From Rhodoferax sp. PAMC 29310 (GTDB taxonomy: Bacteria > Pseudomonadota > Gammaproteobacteria > Burkholderiales > Burkholderiaceae_C), in assembly GCF_017948265.1 (NCBI RefSeq), contig NZ_CP072852.1, forward strand, positions 496,001 through 560,000: a DNA stretch of 64,000 bases. Reading direction: 5' to 3'. Position 1 is the stretch's first letter. Each line of letters begins with the position of its first letter. The notes below the pieces were generated by a model, which had not been told where the DNA came from, made no database searches, and saw nothing but the letters and a program-made list of their open reading frames with translations. Made by a program: the position numbers and the translations under genes. This document shows, piece by piece, positions 28,591-38,556 of the stretch.

Positions 28591-29750
28591 ATCCGCTGTT
28601 CATTTTTAAAGCCAATCAGGCCCCGGAAAAACGGCTCGCTTCGCAACGCGGCGTGAGTTTGATCGAAACCATGGTGGGAATGGGGCTCGGCATTCTTGTA
28701 TCACTGATCATCGTTCAGGTCTGGGGCAATTTCGAGAGTCAGAAACAACGCACGGTGAGTGGCTCGTCGGCGCAAGAAAATGGACTGTTGGCTTTGACAG
28801 AGTTGGAAGTCGATGTCCGGGGCGCCGGGGCTGGTCTGACGGATTCTGCGGCTTTCGACTGCACGTCGTTGTATAGCTATTACGAGACAGCGGGCGTAGC
28901 AGTTACCCCCATTCCAGCGTACTCGGGCGGCATGGGCTTGGTGCCAATTCAGATCATCGACGGCGGGACCGGGTCCGACACGTTGACCACCAAACGTGGA
29001 TCTGATTTTTTGGGTGCCTTGCCGGCGGTGATCACGAACACAATGCCCTCGTCATCATCGGTGCTTGACGTCAATTCAATCACTGGCTTCGCCGACGGTG
29101 ACGTTGTTTTGGCTGTTGACAGTAGTACTGGAAAGTGCACCGTGATGTCCATCACGCAGGTGATGGGCTCCGCGCTCAAGCTACAGCACAACCCAGGGGG
29201 CTCAACCACCTACAACCCGCCGACCTCGTTTCAAAACACCAATGCTTGGCCGGCTTTTTCGACAGGTGCCAAAATTCTGAAAATTGGCAATTTGTTGGTA
29301 CGCTCTTATACGGTGAATGGCAGCAATCAACTAGCGCAAACGGCCACCAGTGGAGCGGGTGCCGCGACCACGGCGGTGTTGGCCGGTGACATCGTCAAGC
29401 TCAAAGCTCAATATGGCATTGCCAATGTAGGCAGTCAGGACGTCAATGCGTGGGTGAATGCCACAGCCGCCACGGGTTGGAATGTCCTGGATTCAGCCAA
29501 AGTCAAGCGGATCAAAGCCGTTCGGCTGGTGATTGTGGCGCGCAGTTCTCAACGGGAAGGCGCGGATGTGACCTCTACTTGCACCAATATTTCTCTCAAT
29601 GTTAACAATGGCCCATGTGCATGGGTGGACACCGCGGCTGATCCTGCGCCGTTGATTGACCTCAGTGCCAATGCGGACTGGAAAAAATACCGCTACCGGG
29701 TTTACCAGTCCGTGATTCCCATGCGCAACGTGATTTGGGCGGGTGTATGA
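28587..29750 (+). CDS. pilW: Type IV pilus assembly protein PilW
   Basis: This 387-residue minor pilin has a leader of about 23 residues ending QRG before VSLIETMVGMGLGILVSLII, a prepilin site with Glu5 and membrane helix. A large beta-rich globular part follows and ends WKKYRYRVYQSVIPMRNVIW, the hallmark PilW C-terminus. Paired Cys residues (STCTNISLNVNNGPCAW) probably form a disulphide. It is coupled to pilV and to pilX by 4-base overlaps. Confidence 0.88.
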   Translation: MNPLFIFKANQAPEKRLASQRGVSLIETMVGMGLGILVSLIIVQVWGNFESQKQRTVSGSSAQENGLLALTELEVDVRGAGAGLTDSAAFDCTSLYSYYETAGVAVTPIPAYSGGMGLVPIQIIDGGTGSDTLTTKRGSDFLGALPAVITNTMPSSSSVLDVNSITGFADGDVVLAVDSSTGKCTVMSITQVMGSALKLQHNPGGSTTYNPPTSFQNTNAWPAFSTGAKILKIGNLLVRSYTVNGSNQLAQTATSGAGAATTAVLAGDIVKLKAQYGIANVGSQDVNAWVNATAATGWNVLDSAKVKRIKAVRLVIVARSSQREGADVTSTCTNISLNVNNGPCAWVDTAADPAPLIDLSANADWKKYRYRVYQSVIPMRNVIWAGV

Positions 29751-30337
29751 AACAGAACTCGTTTTCTGCAACTACTGCTCGCGCCCGGCAGCGCGGCGTA
29801 TCGCTGGTGATCGCCCTGATCGCGCTGGTGGCGATGACGATTGCGGGGTTGGCGCTCATTCGGGCGGTGGATTCCACCAATGTTATTTCCGGCAATCTTG
29901 CTTTTCGGCAAGCCTCGCTGAATGCCACCGATGTGGGTGTGGAAACCGCATTGACAACGCTTGGCACCGTCGTGACGACCTCGCTTGACGCCAACTACCC
30001 GGCGAGCTGCGCGGCCGGGGCGTGTAACTATTACCCCACCATGCAAGTCATCGACGCTGTGGGTATGCCGACCTCCATCGACTGGGCGCTGGTGCCGACC
30101 ACTGTTGTTGATTCCAGTTATTCCGTGCAATATGTGATTGATCGCCTTTGCACTGGACCGACGCCCGTCACCGATATTGCCACCAAGTGCATGAATTTGT
30201 CGAACACCACTTCGGGCAGCAAAAAATCGGGGGCTGTTTCGTTCACTTCCGCGACGCAGGTGTATTACCGCTCCACGGTTCGGGTGACCGGGCCCCGAAA
30301 CACCGTCAGCATGGTGCAGACTTTGTATGCCCGGTAG
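29747..30337 (+). CDS. pilX: Type IV pilus assembly protein PilX
   Basis: The protein has 196 residues. An N-terminal leader ending RQRG precedes VSLVIALIALVAMTIAGLAL, the pilin-like membrane helix that in PilX lacks the usual Glu5. The motif RAVDSTNVISGNLAFRQASL (about residues 40-59) is typical of PilX. A C-terminal domain has Cys pairs and ends YYRSTVRVTGPRNTVSMVQT. ATG 29747 overlaps the pilW stop (ATGA). It participates in the tip complex that displays PilY1. Confidence 0.85.
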   Translation: MKQNSFSATTARARQRGVSLVIALIALVAMTIAGLALIRAVDSTNVISGNLAFRQASLNATDVGVETALTTLGTVVTTSLDANYPASCAAGACNYYPTMQVIDAVGMPTSIDWALVPTTVVDSSYSVQYVIDRLCTGPTPVTDIATKCMNLSNTTSGSKKSGAVSFTSATQVYYRSTVRVTGPRNTVSMVQTLYAR

Positions 30338-30429
30338 ATGGACTCAGTTGAGAAGTCTTCCTCGCCCCAAGCGAAATTCGTTGTTTTGAAGTGGAGCAAA
30401 CGCTGCCACCGGTTACCAGGAGTCAAATC

Positions 30430-33400
30430 ATGACTGTTTTTCACAAAAATGTCTGCAAGAGCTCCACTCGTTGGGCCAGTCTGGTTATGGCGCTGGGCGT
30501 CGCATTCAATGCCGCTCAAGCGGCTTCTACAGACATCGCCAATGTTCCGATGGCCACGTCGAACATGGTGACGCCCAATGTACTTGTGGTGTATGACAAC
30601 TCACAGTCCATGGACGCCTACATGAACGGCACGTTGGTCTCAGGCTCCGACGCCAGTACCCGCGGCAATATCGGTCGCCAAGTTATGCGTAACGCCATTG
30701 CTTCTTACCGCAGTGCGTTCAACTGGGGCTTGATGAGTTACGGCATGACTGGAACACCTAGCCTTTACAACACCTACGCCTATTACTTAGGCTCCAACTC
30801 CGGGATGGTGTTCACCGACGACTGCGCAGGGTATGTGGCAGGGGTTCCTCCGACCGTCGGCGTTTCAGCGACAAATGGCAATCGTCGCTGTATCGCGAAT
30901 CCGCAACCGTTTACCGGTGGCAATTACGTGACGTTTGATAAAACAGGTGATGACGCCGACATCCAAGACGTTTTGTACACCACTGGTGTCTATACGACGG
31001 GACTGTGGGGCCTGACGGCCGGTACTGGAACCAGCTACAACGTCTACAGAACCCACAATGTCGGGGGAGGCTGGAATTCAAGTGATTTCTCGGGAGGGCT
31101 TGGCACTTGGAGCTTTACGCCGACTGACGCTGGTTACCTCTCGCAAAATCCGCCGATGACCAGGCAAATCTACATTCCAAGAGGCTGGGGTTACAACCAA
31201 AACATAACCGGGTCAGGCGTGTTGGACGAGCCTGTTGCCGTGGACGGCACCACCCACTACAACACTCTTATTTCCAAATTGGGCAATGAGACTAATGGGT
31301 CTACATCAGAAATCAAAAACGGCGCGGTGTTTACGCCGCTCAGAGGCACACTTCAGTCCGCCAAGACCTATTTCACCAGTTCTTTGTCGGGCAATTCAAC
31401 GCCTATTCAGTATTCCTGTCAAAAGAACTTCGTGATGCTGGTGACAGACGGTTTGCCGACAGGAGATACCTCTGGCAATCTGTATTCGAGTGCAGACAGA
31501 ACCAACTCCTGTGTTTGGGACACGACCACCAATTCATGCACCAGTGGCACTTTTGGGGTGGCCGCCAATCACGCCATTAGTGCAGTCAATACCTTGCGCA
31601 CATCAAGCGTTAGCGGGGTGGCGTCAACCAGCGCGGATGGGACTGGCTCGGTGACCGGCGCTTTTGATGTGCAAACGTATGTGGTGGCCCTGGGCGATAC
31701 GGTGGCCAATGCGACGTCGTTGTCGGTGATGAACAGCATGGCCTACAACGGAGGCACGAATAAGGCACTGGCTGCCAGCGATGCCACCGCCTTCCAAAAC
31801 GCAATCACTGCGATCTCCGATGACATCACCTCCAAAGTGGGTTCGGGTGCGGCGGTTGCCGTGTCCAATGCCCACGTCACGTCTTCGGACAACGCCTCCT
31901 ACGCGTCAAGCTACAACTCCGGTACATGGGCTGGCGACATCGACTCCAAAGCCATCGATGTCACGACAGGTCTCACGACCACCACGTCGCTTTGGAACGC
32001 AGGCACTGCAGCCACCCAGCTTGATACAAGAACGGCCGCCTCCCGATTTATTGTGACATCTCCAGACACCGCTGGTGCAATTGGGGGACTTCAGTTTCAA
32101 CCGTCAACCGCCACGATCACGACCACCATTGCGACCAAGCTCAGTACAGCGCAGCAAACACTGCTTAATTCACCGAGTAGCACCGATGGCGCTGCGGTAT
32201 TGGCTTATCTCCGCGGAGATAGATCTGGCGAAACGGCCGGCACCTACCGGTCTCGTGCGCGTTTGCTGGGCGACATGATCAACGGGGAGCCACTCCTGGT
32301 TCGGGCGCCTTGGTTTGATTACGCGGACACTGGGTACAGCACGTTCAAATCCACCAACGTAAGTCGCGTCCGAATCCTCTTTCAGGGGGCCAATGACGGC
32401 ATGTTGCATGCATTTAATGCATCCACAGGGGCTGAGTCGTGGGCATTTATTCCCAATACGGTGATGGGTAATTTGAATAATCTAAGCCGCAAAGTTGGCT
32501 TTTCTCATCAGTTTTATGTTGATGGAACACCCGTGAGCGGCGATGTGGACTTCAAAAACATTGACGGTGCCACCGGCAGTGGTACTGACTGGAGAACCAT
32601 CATTGTCGGTGGCTTGGGCAAAGGTGGACGGGGCTACTACGCACTCGACATCACGAGCAGCGCGGCGGCCACCGAAGCAGCAGTTGCAAGCAAGGTTTTG
32701 TGGGAGTTTCCCAATAGTATCGTCAGTTTAAGCACGCGAAACACGGCCAAGTTGAACATGGGCTACTCTTATGGCAAACCCATCATCGTCAAAACCGCGG
32801 CAAAAGGATGGGTCGTTTTGGTCACTTCAGGTTACAACAATGGCACGAATACGGGCGACAGCGGTGGTGACGGTTTGGGTCACCTGTATGTCCTGAACCC
32901 GAAAACTGGTGATTTGATCAAAGACATCTCGACGCCAGCGTGCTCCACGGCACCAACATCGACTCCTTGTGGTTTGGCCCAAATCAGTGCGTATGTGACC
33001 AGTGGTCTGGACAATACCGCTGAATACGTTTACGGAGGCGACTTGCAAGGTGGCGTTTGGCGCTTCGACTTCACTGGCAACAGTGTCAGCTCTTGGTCCG
33101 TGGCGAAGTTCACCGACCTGAAGGACGCTTCGGGTGTCGCTCAGCCTGTGACCACGGCGCCCGAATTGGCGTTGCCAACCATTAATGGGGTAGGCGCGCG
33201 CATGGTCTATGTTGGAACTGGCTTGTACCTCGGCACGTCCGACATCCCGGGCTCAACAGGCGCCAATGCGTGGTCTAGCCAAGTTCAAACCATGTATGGA
33301 CTCAGGGATTCGCTCGTCGCCCTGCCGACCCCATTGCGGTCCAACCTACAGCAACAGACCATGACCACGGTTGGTACGAAGAGAACAAGCTCCAACAATG

Positions 33401-33786
33401 CCGTGAACTACACCACCAAAAAAGGCTGGTACCTTGACTTACCCACGACGGGGGAGCGGTCTAACACCGACCCGGCCATTGCGCTGGGTGCGTTGATCTT
33501 TACGACCAACATACCAAGCTCGACGATCTGCCAGCCAGGGGGAAGCAGTTGGGAGTATTTTCTGGACTTGACCACCGGTGGCCTGGTCGCCAACAGTTCA
33601 GTTTCCTGGTCTGGTACCTATTTAGGCAATGCCTTGGCCAGCCGCCCTGTGCTGATTCAACTCCCCAGCGGAAAGGTCGTTTCGCTAGTGCGAACCTCAG
33701 ATGCACGCACTTTGAAGGAAGACATTCCCATCACGGCACCTGGGGTCGGAGCCAAGCGGATTTCGTGGCGAGAGCTTTTCAACTAA
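30430..33786 (+). CDS. pilY1: Type IV pilus tip adhesin/mechanosensor PilY1
   Basis: This 1,118-residue exported protein has a signal peptide (MTVFHKNVCKSSTRWASLVM then a hydrophobic run ending NAAQA) cleaved before ASTDIAN. Its N-terminal half contains a von Willebrand A-type domain with the metal site VVYDNSQSMD (about residues 52-61) and FVMLVTDGLPTGD. The C-terminal half is the PilY1 beta-propeller (ILFQGANDGMLHAFNASTG, DWRTIIVGGLGKGGRGYYAL, and calcium-loop-like DNTAEYVYGGDLQGGVWRFD). PilY1 caps the pilus, controls retraction and senses surfaces. ATG 30430 follows AGGAG. It ends the pilE-to-pilY1 series and precedes a PilY2-like gene. Confidence 0.93.
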   Translation: MTVFHKNVCKSSTRWASLVMALGVAFNAAQAASTDIANVPMATSNMVTPNVLVVYDNSQSMDAYMNGTLVSGSDASTRGNIGRQVMRNAIASYRSAFNWGLMSYGMTGTPSLYNTYAYYLGSNSGMVFTDDCAGYVAGVPPTVGVSATNGNRRCIANPQPFTGGNYVTFDKTGDDADIQDVLYTTGVYTTGLWGLTAGTGTSYNVYRTHNVGGGWNSSDFSGGLGTWSFTPTDAGYLSQNPPMTRQIYIPRGWGYNQNITGSGVLDEPVAVDGTTHYNTLISKLGNETNGSTSEIKNGAVFTPLRGTLQSAKTYFTSSLSGNSTPIQYSCQKNFVMLVTDGLPTGDTSGNLYSSADRTNSCVWDTTTNSCTSGTFGVAANHAISAVNTLRTSSVSGVASTSADGTGSVTGAFDVQTYVVALGDTVANATSLSVMNSMAYNGGTNKALAASDATAFQNAITAISDDITSKVGSGAAVAVSNAHVTSSDNASYASSYNSGTWAGDIDSKAIDVTTGLTTTTSLWNAGTAATQLDTRTAASRFIVTSPDTAGAIGGLQFQPSTATITTTIATKLSTAQQTLLNSPSSTDGAAVLAYLRGDRSGETAGTYRSRARLLGDMINGEPLLVRAPWFDYADTGYSTFKSTNVSRVRILFQGANDGMLHAFNASTGAESWAFIPNTVMGNLNNLSRKVGFSHQFYVDGTPVSGDVDFKNIDGATGSGTDWRTIIVGGLGKGGRGYYALDITSSAAATEAAVASKVLWEFPNSIVSLSTRNTAKLNMGYSYGKPIIVKTAAKGWVVLVTSGYNNGTNTGDSGGDGLGHLYVLNPKTGDLIKDISTPACSTAPTSTPCGLAQISAYVTSGLDNTAEYVYGGDLQGGVWRFDFTGNSVSSWSVAKFTDLKDASGVAQPVTTAPELALPTINGVGARMVYVGTGLYLGTSDIPGSTGANAWSSQVQTMYGLRDSLVALPTPLRSNLQQQTMTTVGTKRTSSNNAVNYTTKKGWYLDLPTTGERSNTDPAIALGALIFTTNIPSSTICQPGGSSWEYFLDLTTGGLVANSSVSWSGTYLGNALASRPVLIQLPSGKVVSLVRTSDARTLKEDIPITAPGVGAKRISWRELFN

Positions 33787-33822
33787 CAGCGCGAATTTGG
33801 GTACCCAATCAGGAGATTCATC

Positions 33823-34200
33823 ATGATGTTAAGAATTAGAGGCATTACTTTTGGTGTCGTGCTGTCTTTGCTTTCGGTTGCCAGTCTTGCTGTGCAAGTG
33901 GCTGGTTCCCCTGTTTCTATTTCACAACCCTCGGACACAGCTAGTGTTGTGGAGCGGGGTGGCACGATCAGCGCAATTGATTCAATCAACAAGGTGATCG
34001 TCATAGATGGTGTCCGCTATCCTTTGTCTGCAACAACGGTGACTACTCATGCCCTTGTGCGGAGTGCGAATCGAAAACCCCCTGAGCTGCAGGTTGGGAT
34101 GCAAGTTCGGTTCAATACGTCGAAGTTCAATTTCGCAAATCAGGAACAAGTCACGGAGATATGGATCACCAAGGACGTTGCAAAATCTGCCCGGAAGTAG
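33823..34200 (+). CDS. PilY2-like small secreted protein
   Basis: This 125-residue protein has a signal peptide (RGITFGVVLSLLSVASLAVQ, about residues 6-25, cleavage near VAG). The mature part contains GGTISAIDSINKVIVIDGVR followed by YPLSATTVTTHA, a small beta-barrel-like segment seen in PilY2 proteins that follow pilY1 in other bacteria. A positively charged tail ends the protein. The gene lies 36 bp after pilY1 on the same strand and is likely co-transcribed. The PilY2 assignment rests on position and the short VDG-R-Y-L pattern, so it is tentative. Confidence 0.6.
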   Translation: MMLRIRGITFGVVLSLLSVASLAVQVAGSPVSISQPSDTASVVERGGTISAIDSINKVIVIDGVRYPLSATTVTTHALVRSANRKPPELQVGMQVRFNTSKFNFANQEQVTEIWITKDVAKSARK

Positions 34201-34335
34201 GCAGGCGTCGTGGTGTGAATGACTGCCTGATGTTTTGGGCGTGGCAAGCCATAAGGGGGAGGCCAGACCAGTGATTCAACCGAGTCAATTGTTCATTCGG
34301 TTTAGCTGGTCAAACCTCATAATTGCAGCGAACTG

Positions 34336-34779
34336 TTACCGCACCACCAAGACCGGGATTTTGCAGTGCGACAACACGTCGATGGTGTCGCTGCCCAGAA
34401 GCAATGCTTTGAGTGGACCGCGCCCATGGGACGCCATGACGACAGCGTCGCAATTGAGCTCCGCAGCTTTTTCAATGATCACGCGCCAGGGTTCAGCCGC
34501 TGCGACGTGGATGACTTGCATGGCCACTCCTTCGCGGGCCGCAATTGCGGCAGCTTTGGCGTCAGCGGCGTCGTTGCTGGCTTTGAGTTCACGGGCGCAG
34601 TCTTCTTCAGACGGGCCGACATAGGCCTCTGCGAGAAAAACAGTCGCTTGCACCATGGGGATACCCACATGCAACATGATCATTTCAGCGCCGCATAACT
34701 TGCCCAGAGCCACACCGGCCTCGATGGCCTTGTCAGCCACATCCGAGTCGTCGTTGGCAATCAGAATCTTTTTATACAT
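34336..34779 (-). CDS. Universal stress protein (UspA family)
   Basis: This 147-residue cytoplasmic protein has the Usp fold: KKILIANDDSDVADKAIEAG at the N-terminus, a central VHVAA strand, and the ATP-binding loop near the C-terminus reading VMASHGRGPLKALLLGSDTI followed by CKIPVLVVR. The G-x2-G-x9-G(S/T) pattern is present (GRGPLKALLLGS), so it probably binds ATP. Its role in stress survival is general to the family. It is monocistronic and convergent with the pilus operon. Confidence 0.93.
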   Translation of the reverse strand: MYKKILIANDDSDVADKAIEAGVALGKLCGAEMIMLHVGIPMVQATVFLAEAYVGPSEEDCARELKASNDAADAKAAAIAAREGVAMQVIHVAAAEPWRVIIEKAAELNCDAVVMASHGRGPLKALLLGSDTIDVLSHCKIPVLVVR

Positions 34780-34852
34780 GGTGTTGTCCTTTCCGGTAAC
34801 AGGCCAATAAGCCTGCTTGAATCATAGCCCCCGGGGGGCGGGCCATGTCAAG

Positions 34853-34890
34853 AAAAAAACCCTTGTCGTTGAAATGAAATAACAGGGGTT
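34853..34890 (-). terminator. Intrinsic terminator of glnD
   Basis: A 9-bp stem (34858-34866 with 34882-34890, one G-U pair) is followed on the minus strand by a T-run (the A-run at 34853-34859). It begins 7 bp after the glnD stop codon. Confidence 0.75.
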
Positions 34891-34896
34891 ACCAGG

Positions 34897-37485
34897 TTAT
34901 TTGAGCGCCTCAAGCAACTCGGTTTCAAGCGCAATTTGCGTGCGGTTGTGGCTCAATGCGTCACCTTGAATCAGAAAGGTGTCGTCCACGCGTTCGCCCA
35001 GAGTCGCGATTTTCGCCAGTTGCAGATTGATCTTGTACTTTGCCAGCACGCGGGCAATGCCGTATAGAAGGCCCACGCGGTCGCTGCTGGCAATGTTGAG
35101 CAGCCAGCGTTGTGCTTTTTCGTCCGGACGAAGGGTGATGCGGGGCGCGATTGGGAAACTCTTCACCCGGCGGGACACGCGACCGCGACTGGGTGGACCC
35201 AGTGGCCCGGTGTCCGCCACGGCCCGGCTCAACTCGCTTTCCACCATGCCGGTCAACTCCCGGTAATGGGTGGACAGGCCGGACGAGATGACTTGAAAGG
35301 TGTCCAGCGCATAGCCGTTGTTGGCCGTGTGCACCCGGGCGTCCAAAATGCTGAGGTTGCTCCGGTCAAAGTAGCCGCAGATGCGCGCAAACAAGTCGCT
35401 GCAATCCGGTGTGTAAACCAGGACCTGCAAGCCTTCTCCCAAAGGTGAGCGGCGGGCGCGAACAATGGTCATTCCTCGGCCAAAAAAACGGGATATTTGG
35501 CGCGTGTGCCAGGCAATATCTCCCGCGTCGTGGCGCATAAAGTAACCCACATCCAGGGTGGACCACAAGGCCTTGTGTGCCTCAAACGGCAGCGCATGCA
35601 AGGCCAGTTGAATCAGGGCCTCACGCTTGCGCGCGCCAACCTCGGCCTCGCGGCTCGGGGCTTGCCCACCCAGTGCGCGCAGGGTAAGCCGGTACAAGTC
35701 CTCCAGCAGCTTGCCTTTCCAGGCGTTCCAGACTTTTGGCGATGTACCGCGAATGTCAGCCACAGTCAGCAGGTACAGGGTCGTCAAATGACGCTCGTTG
35801 CCCATGCGCTTTGCAAAGGCCTCGATCACGTCCGGGTCGCTGAGGTCCGATTTTTGGGCCACACGGCTCATGGTGAGGTGCTCGGTCACCAAAAACTCGA
35901 CCAGTGTGGCATCTTCCTTCTCTATGTCGTGCTGTTTGCAGAAGCGTCGCACCTCCACCGCGCCGAGCTCTGAGTGGTCGCCTCCCCGGCCTTTGGCAAT
36001 GTCGTGAAACAGGGCCGCAATATAGAGCACCCAAGGTCGATCCAAGCCAGAGGCCAGTTGTGCGCAGAACGGGTACTCGTGCGAGTGCTCAGCAATAAAA
36101 AAACGCCGGATATTGCGCAGCACCATCAGGATGTGCTGGTCCACCGTGTAGACGTGGAATAAATCGTGCTGCATTTGCCCCACGATCTTGCGAAATACCC
36201 ACAAATAACGTCCGAGAACCGAGGTTTGGTTCATCAACCGCATGGCATGGGTTATGCCGTCTGGCTGCATCAGAATGGAGCGGAAAGTGGCGCGGTTCAC
36301 GGGGTCGCTGCGAAACTTGCTGTCCATCAGGCCGCGCGCGTTGAACAGGGCGCGCAGGGTCCTGGTGGACAGGCCTTTGACCCCCACCGTGGTCTGGTAA
36401 ACCAAAAATGTTTCCAGAATGGCGTGCGGCTCACGCTGGTACAGGTCGTCACTGACGACGTCGATCATTCCGCCTTTTTCATTGAAGCGGTCATTGATCC
36501 GCTGGGGCTCACGCTCGCTCGGATTCAGCCGCTCGTTAATGTTGAGCAGCAAAATCTGGTTCAACTGGGTGACGGCCTTGGCCGACCAGTAGTAGCGTCG
36601 CATCAGCGCTTCGCTGGCCCGAACGGGTAGACGGGAGCCATCTGGTGCGACTGAACTGTAGCCAAAAGACTCGGCCACCGCAGTTTGCAGGTCAAACACC
36701 AGCCGGTCTTCGCGGCGGTTGGAAATGATGTGCAGGCGGGCGCGGACCAAATGCAGCAGGGCCTCGTTGCGTTTGAGCTGGCTGACCTCAAACGGAGTGG
36801 CCAAGCCGTTCTTGGCCAGCGCGTCCCAGTTGCCACCAAAACCGGCGGCCTTGGCAGTCCAAAGAATCACCTGCAGGTCGCGCAGGCCACCCGGGGACTC
36901 CTTGCAGTTGGGCTCAAGTGCATAAGGGGTGTCTTCGAATTTGTGGTGGCGCTGGCTCATTTCCAGCGTTTTCGCCACAAAAAAGGCCTTGGGGTCCAGC
37001 ACGGTGTAAAACCGGTTTTGAAAGTCGGCGTAGAGGTCAGCATTGCCCGTGATCAGGCGTGCCTCCAACAAGGAGGTCTGAACGGTCACATCATTGGCTG
37101 CTTCGGCCAGACACTCGGTCACAGACCGCACGCTGGATCCAATCTCCAATCCTGCATCCCAGCAGCTGCCGATGAAAGTCTCAATTTTTTCCTTGAGCGA
37201 CTCGTCGTCTTCAGGCGCTTTGTTGTCGGGAAGCAAAACCAACACGTCTACATCTGAATTGGGGAAGAGCTCACTGCGGCCAAAACCACCCACGGCCGCC
37301 AGTGCCATTGGACTTGCCAGACCGGCCTGGCGCCACAGTGTTTTTAGTGTGGCGTCTGCGAGTGACGACAGCTGGCGCAACGCCGTATTGACGCCACGGG
37401 TTGATGTGTCGGGGGAGGCCAGGGCGATCATCACCTTGGCCTTGTCGGCGCGGTAGCGGGCCCGCAATTCGATGGGATCTGTCAT
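34897..37485 (-). CDS. glnD: [Protein-PII] uridylyltransferase/uridylyl-removing enzyme GlnD
   Basis: This 862-residue bifunctional nitrogen sensor modifies and demodifies PII proteins in response to glutamine. Domains in order: nucleotidyltransferase with GGFGRSELFPNSDVDVLVLL (about residues 66-85), a GlnD-specific helical region with PGGLRDLQVILW, an HD hydrolase domain (AALFHDIAKGRGGDHSELGA, about 484-503), and two C-terminal ACT domains (QVLVYTPDCSDLFARICGYF, and RWLLNIASSDRVGLLYGIAR) that bind glutamine. Length is typical. It lies 30 bp downstream of map, an order common in betaproteobacteria, and ends at an intrinsic terminator. Confidence 0.96.
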   Translation of the reverse strand: MTDPIELRARYRADKAKVMIALASPDTSTRGVNTALRQLSSLADATLKTLWRQAGLASPMALAAVGGFGRSELFPNSDVDVLVLLPDNKAPEDDESLKEKIETFIGSCWDAGLEIGSSVRSVTECLAEAANDVTVQTSLLEARLITGNADLYADFQNRFYTVLDPKAFFVAKTLEMSQRHHKFEDTPYALEPNCKESPGGLRDLQVILWTAKAAGFGGNWDALAKNGLATPFEVSQLKRNEALLHLVRARLHIISNRREDRLVFDLQTAVAESFGYSSVAPDGSRLPVRASEALMRRYYWSAKAVTQLNQILLLNINERLNPSEREPQRINDRFNEKGGMIDVVSDDLYQREPHAILETFLVYQTTVGVKGLSTRTLRALFNARGLMDSKFRSDPVNRATFRSILMQPDGITHAMRLMNQTSVLGRYLWVFRKIVGQMQHDLFHVYTVDQHILMVLRNIRRFFIAEHSHEYPFCAQLASGLDRPWVLYIAALFHDIAKGRGGDHSELGAVEVRRFCKQHDIEKEDATLVEFLVTEHLTMSRVAQKSDLSDPDVIEAFAKRMGNERHLTTLYLLTVADIRGTSPKVWNAWKGKLLEDLYRLTLRALGGQAPSREAEVGARKREALIQLALHALPFEAHKALWSTLDVGYFMRHDAGDIAWHTRQISRFFGRGMTIVRARRSPLGEGLQVLVYTPDCSDLFARICGYFDRSNLSILDARVHTANNGYALDTFQVISSGLSTHYRELTGMVESELSRAVADTGPLGPPSRGRVSRRVKSFPIAPRITLRPDEKAQRWLLNIASSDRVGLLYGIARVLAKYKINLQLAKIATLGERVDDTFLIQGDALSHNRTQIALETELLEALK

Positions 37486-37515
37486 GCGCAGGGCTCGCGG
37501 CGAGTTAGGAGTGAG

Positions 37516-38337
37516 TCAAGTCGTGGCAGGCGTTGCCAGGGGCACAAAAGCGGGAATCTGCGGGCTGCCGGCAGACAGAGTGAGCACTTCGTAGCCGGTC
37601 TCGGTGACCAGCACCATGTGCTCCCATTGGGCGGACAAGGAGCGGTCTTTGGTGACGATGGTCCAGCCGTCGCCCATTTCCTTGATTTCTTTGCGACCGA
37701 TGTTCAGCATCGGTTCGATCGTGATTGTCATGCCCGCCTTGAGCTGGTCCAAGGTGCCGGGTTTTCCGTAGTGAAGGATCTGGGGATCTTCGTGGAATTT
37801 GCGTCCGATGCCGTGTCCGCAGAACTCGCGCACCACGCTCAATCCTTGGCCTTCGGCGAAAGTTTGAATAGCGTGACCAATGTCGCCCAAGTACGCTCCC
37901 GCTTTGACCTTGACGATGCCGTGCCACATGGCTTCGTACGTCAATGCGCAAAGTCGTTTGGCTGCGACAGACGCTTCACCCACCAGGAACATGCGGCTGG
38001 AGTCGCCATGCCAACCGTCTTTGATGACGGTGACATCCACGTTCACGATGTCGCCTTTTTTGAGAGGTTTGTCGTTGGGAATACCGTGGCAAACCTGGTT
38101 GTTGATGGAGGTGCAAATAGACTTGGGGTAGGGATTGTGACCTGACGGCGCGTAGTTCAGTGGCGCCGAGATGCCGCCCTGCACGTTAACGGTGTAGTCA
38201 TCGGCGAGTTTGTCCAGCTCATTGGTCGTGATGCCGGGTTTGACGAAGGGGGTCAGGTAGTCCAGCAGCTCTGAGGCCAAGCGGCCTGCCACACGCATGC
38301 CCGCAATACCTTCGGCGTCTTTGTAAGTGATAGTCAT
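37516..38337 (-). CDS. map: Methionine aminopeptidase, type I
   Basis: This 273-residue metalloprotease removes the N-terminal Met from new proteins. The pita-bread fold motifs are clear: NQVCHGIPNDKPLKKGDIVN with the substrate-binding His, VDVTVIKDGWHGDSSRMF with two metal Asp residues, EFCGHGIGRKFHEDPQILHY with metal and substrate His, MTITIEPMLN with metal Glu, and AQWEHMVLVTE with the last Glu. ATG 38337 is chosen because homology starts at MTITYKDAEG. It is upstream of glnD on the same strand and probably in the same operon. Confidence 0.96.
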   Translation of the reverse strand: MTITYKDAEGIAGMRVAGRLASELLDYLTPFVKPGITTNELDKLADDYTVNVQGGISAPLNYAPSGHNPYPKSICTSINNQVCHGIPNDKPLKKGDIVNVDVTVIKDGWHGDSSRMFLVGEASVAAKRLCALTYEAMWHGIVKVKAGAYLGDIGHAIQTFAEGQGLSVVREFCGHGIGRKFHEDPQILHYGKPGTLDQLKAGMTITIEPMLNIGRKEIKEMGDGWTIVTKDRSLSAQWEHMVLVTETGYEVLTLSAGSPQIPAFVPLATPATT

Positions 38338-38556
38338 TGGGTAATTATCCCATTGGGCCAAAAGTCACGCGTCGCTCGGGTTGCTTCTTGTGATTTGACT
38401 TGGGTCAAGAGGCGTGTTGCCTCCGTTTTTAGTGTGGTTTTCAAATGTGTCGATTTGTTTCACGATCGCCCCCTTTGTCAAGCAAGGTCAGGCAAAACCG
38501 TTTTGAGCTGTTTTGACGCCTCAACGGCCATTTCCCTGAACCCTTTGAAAGAGCTC

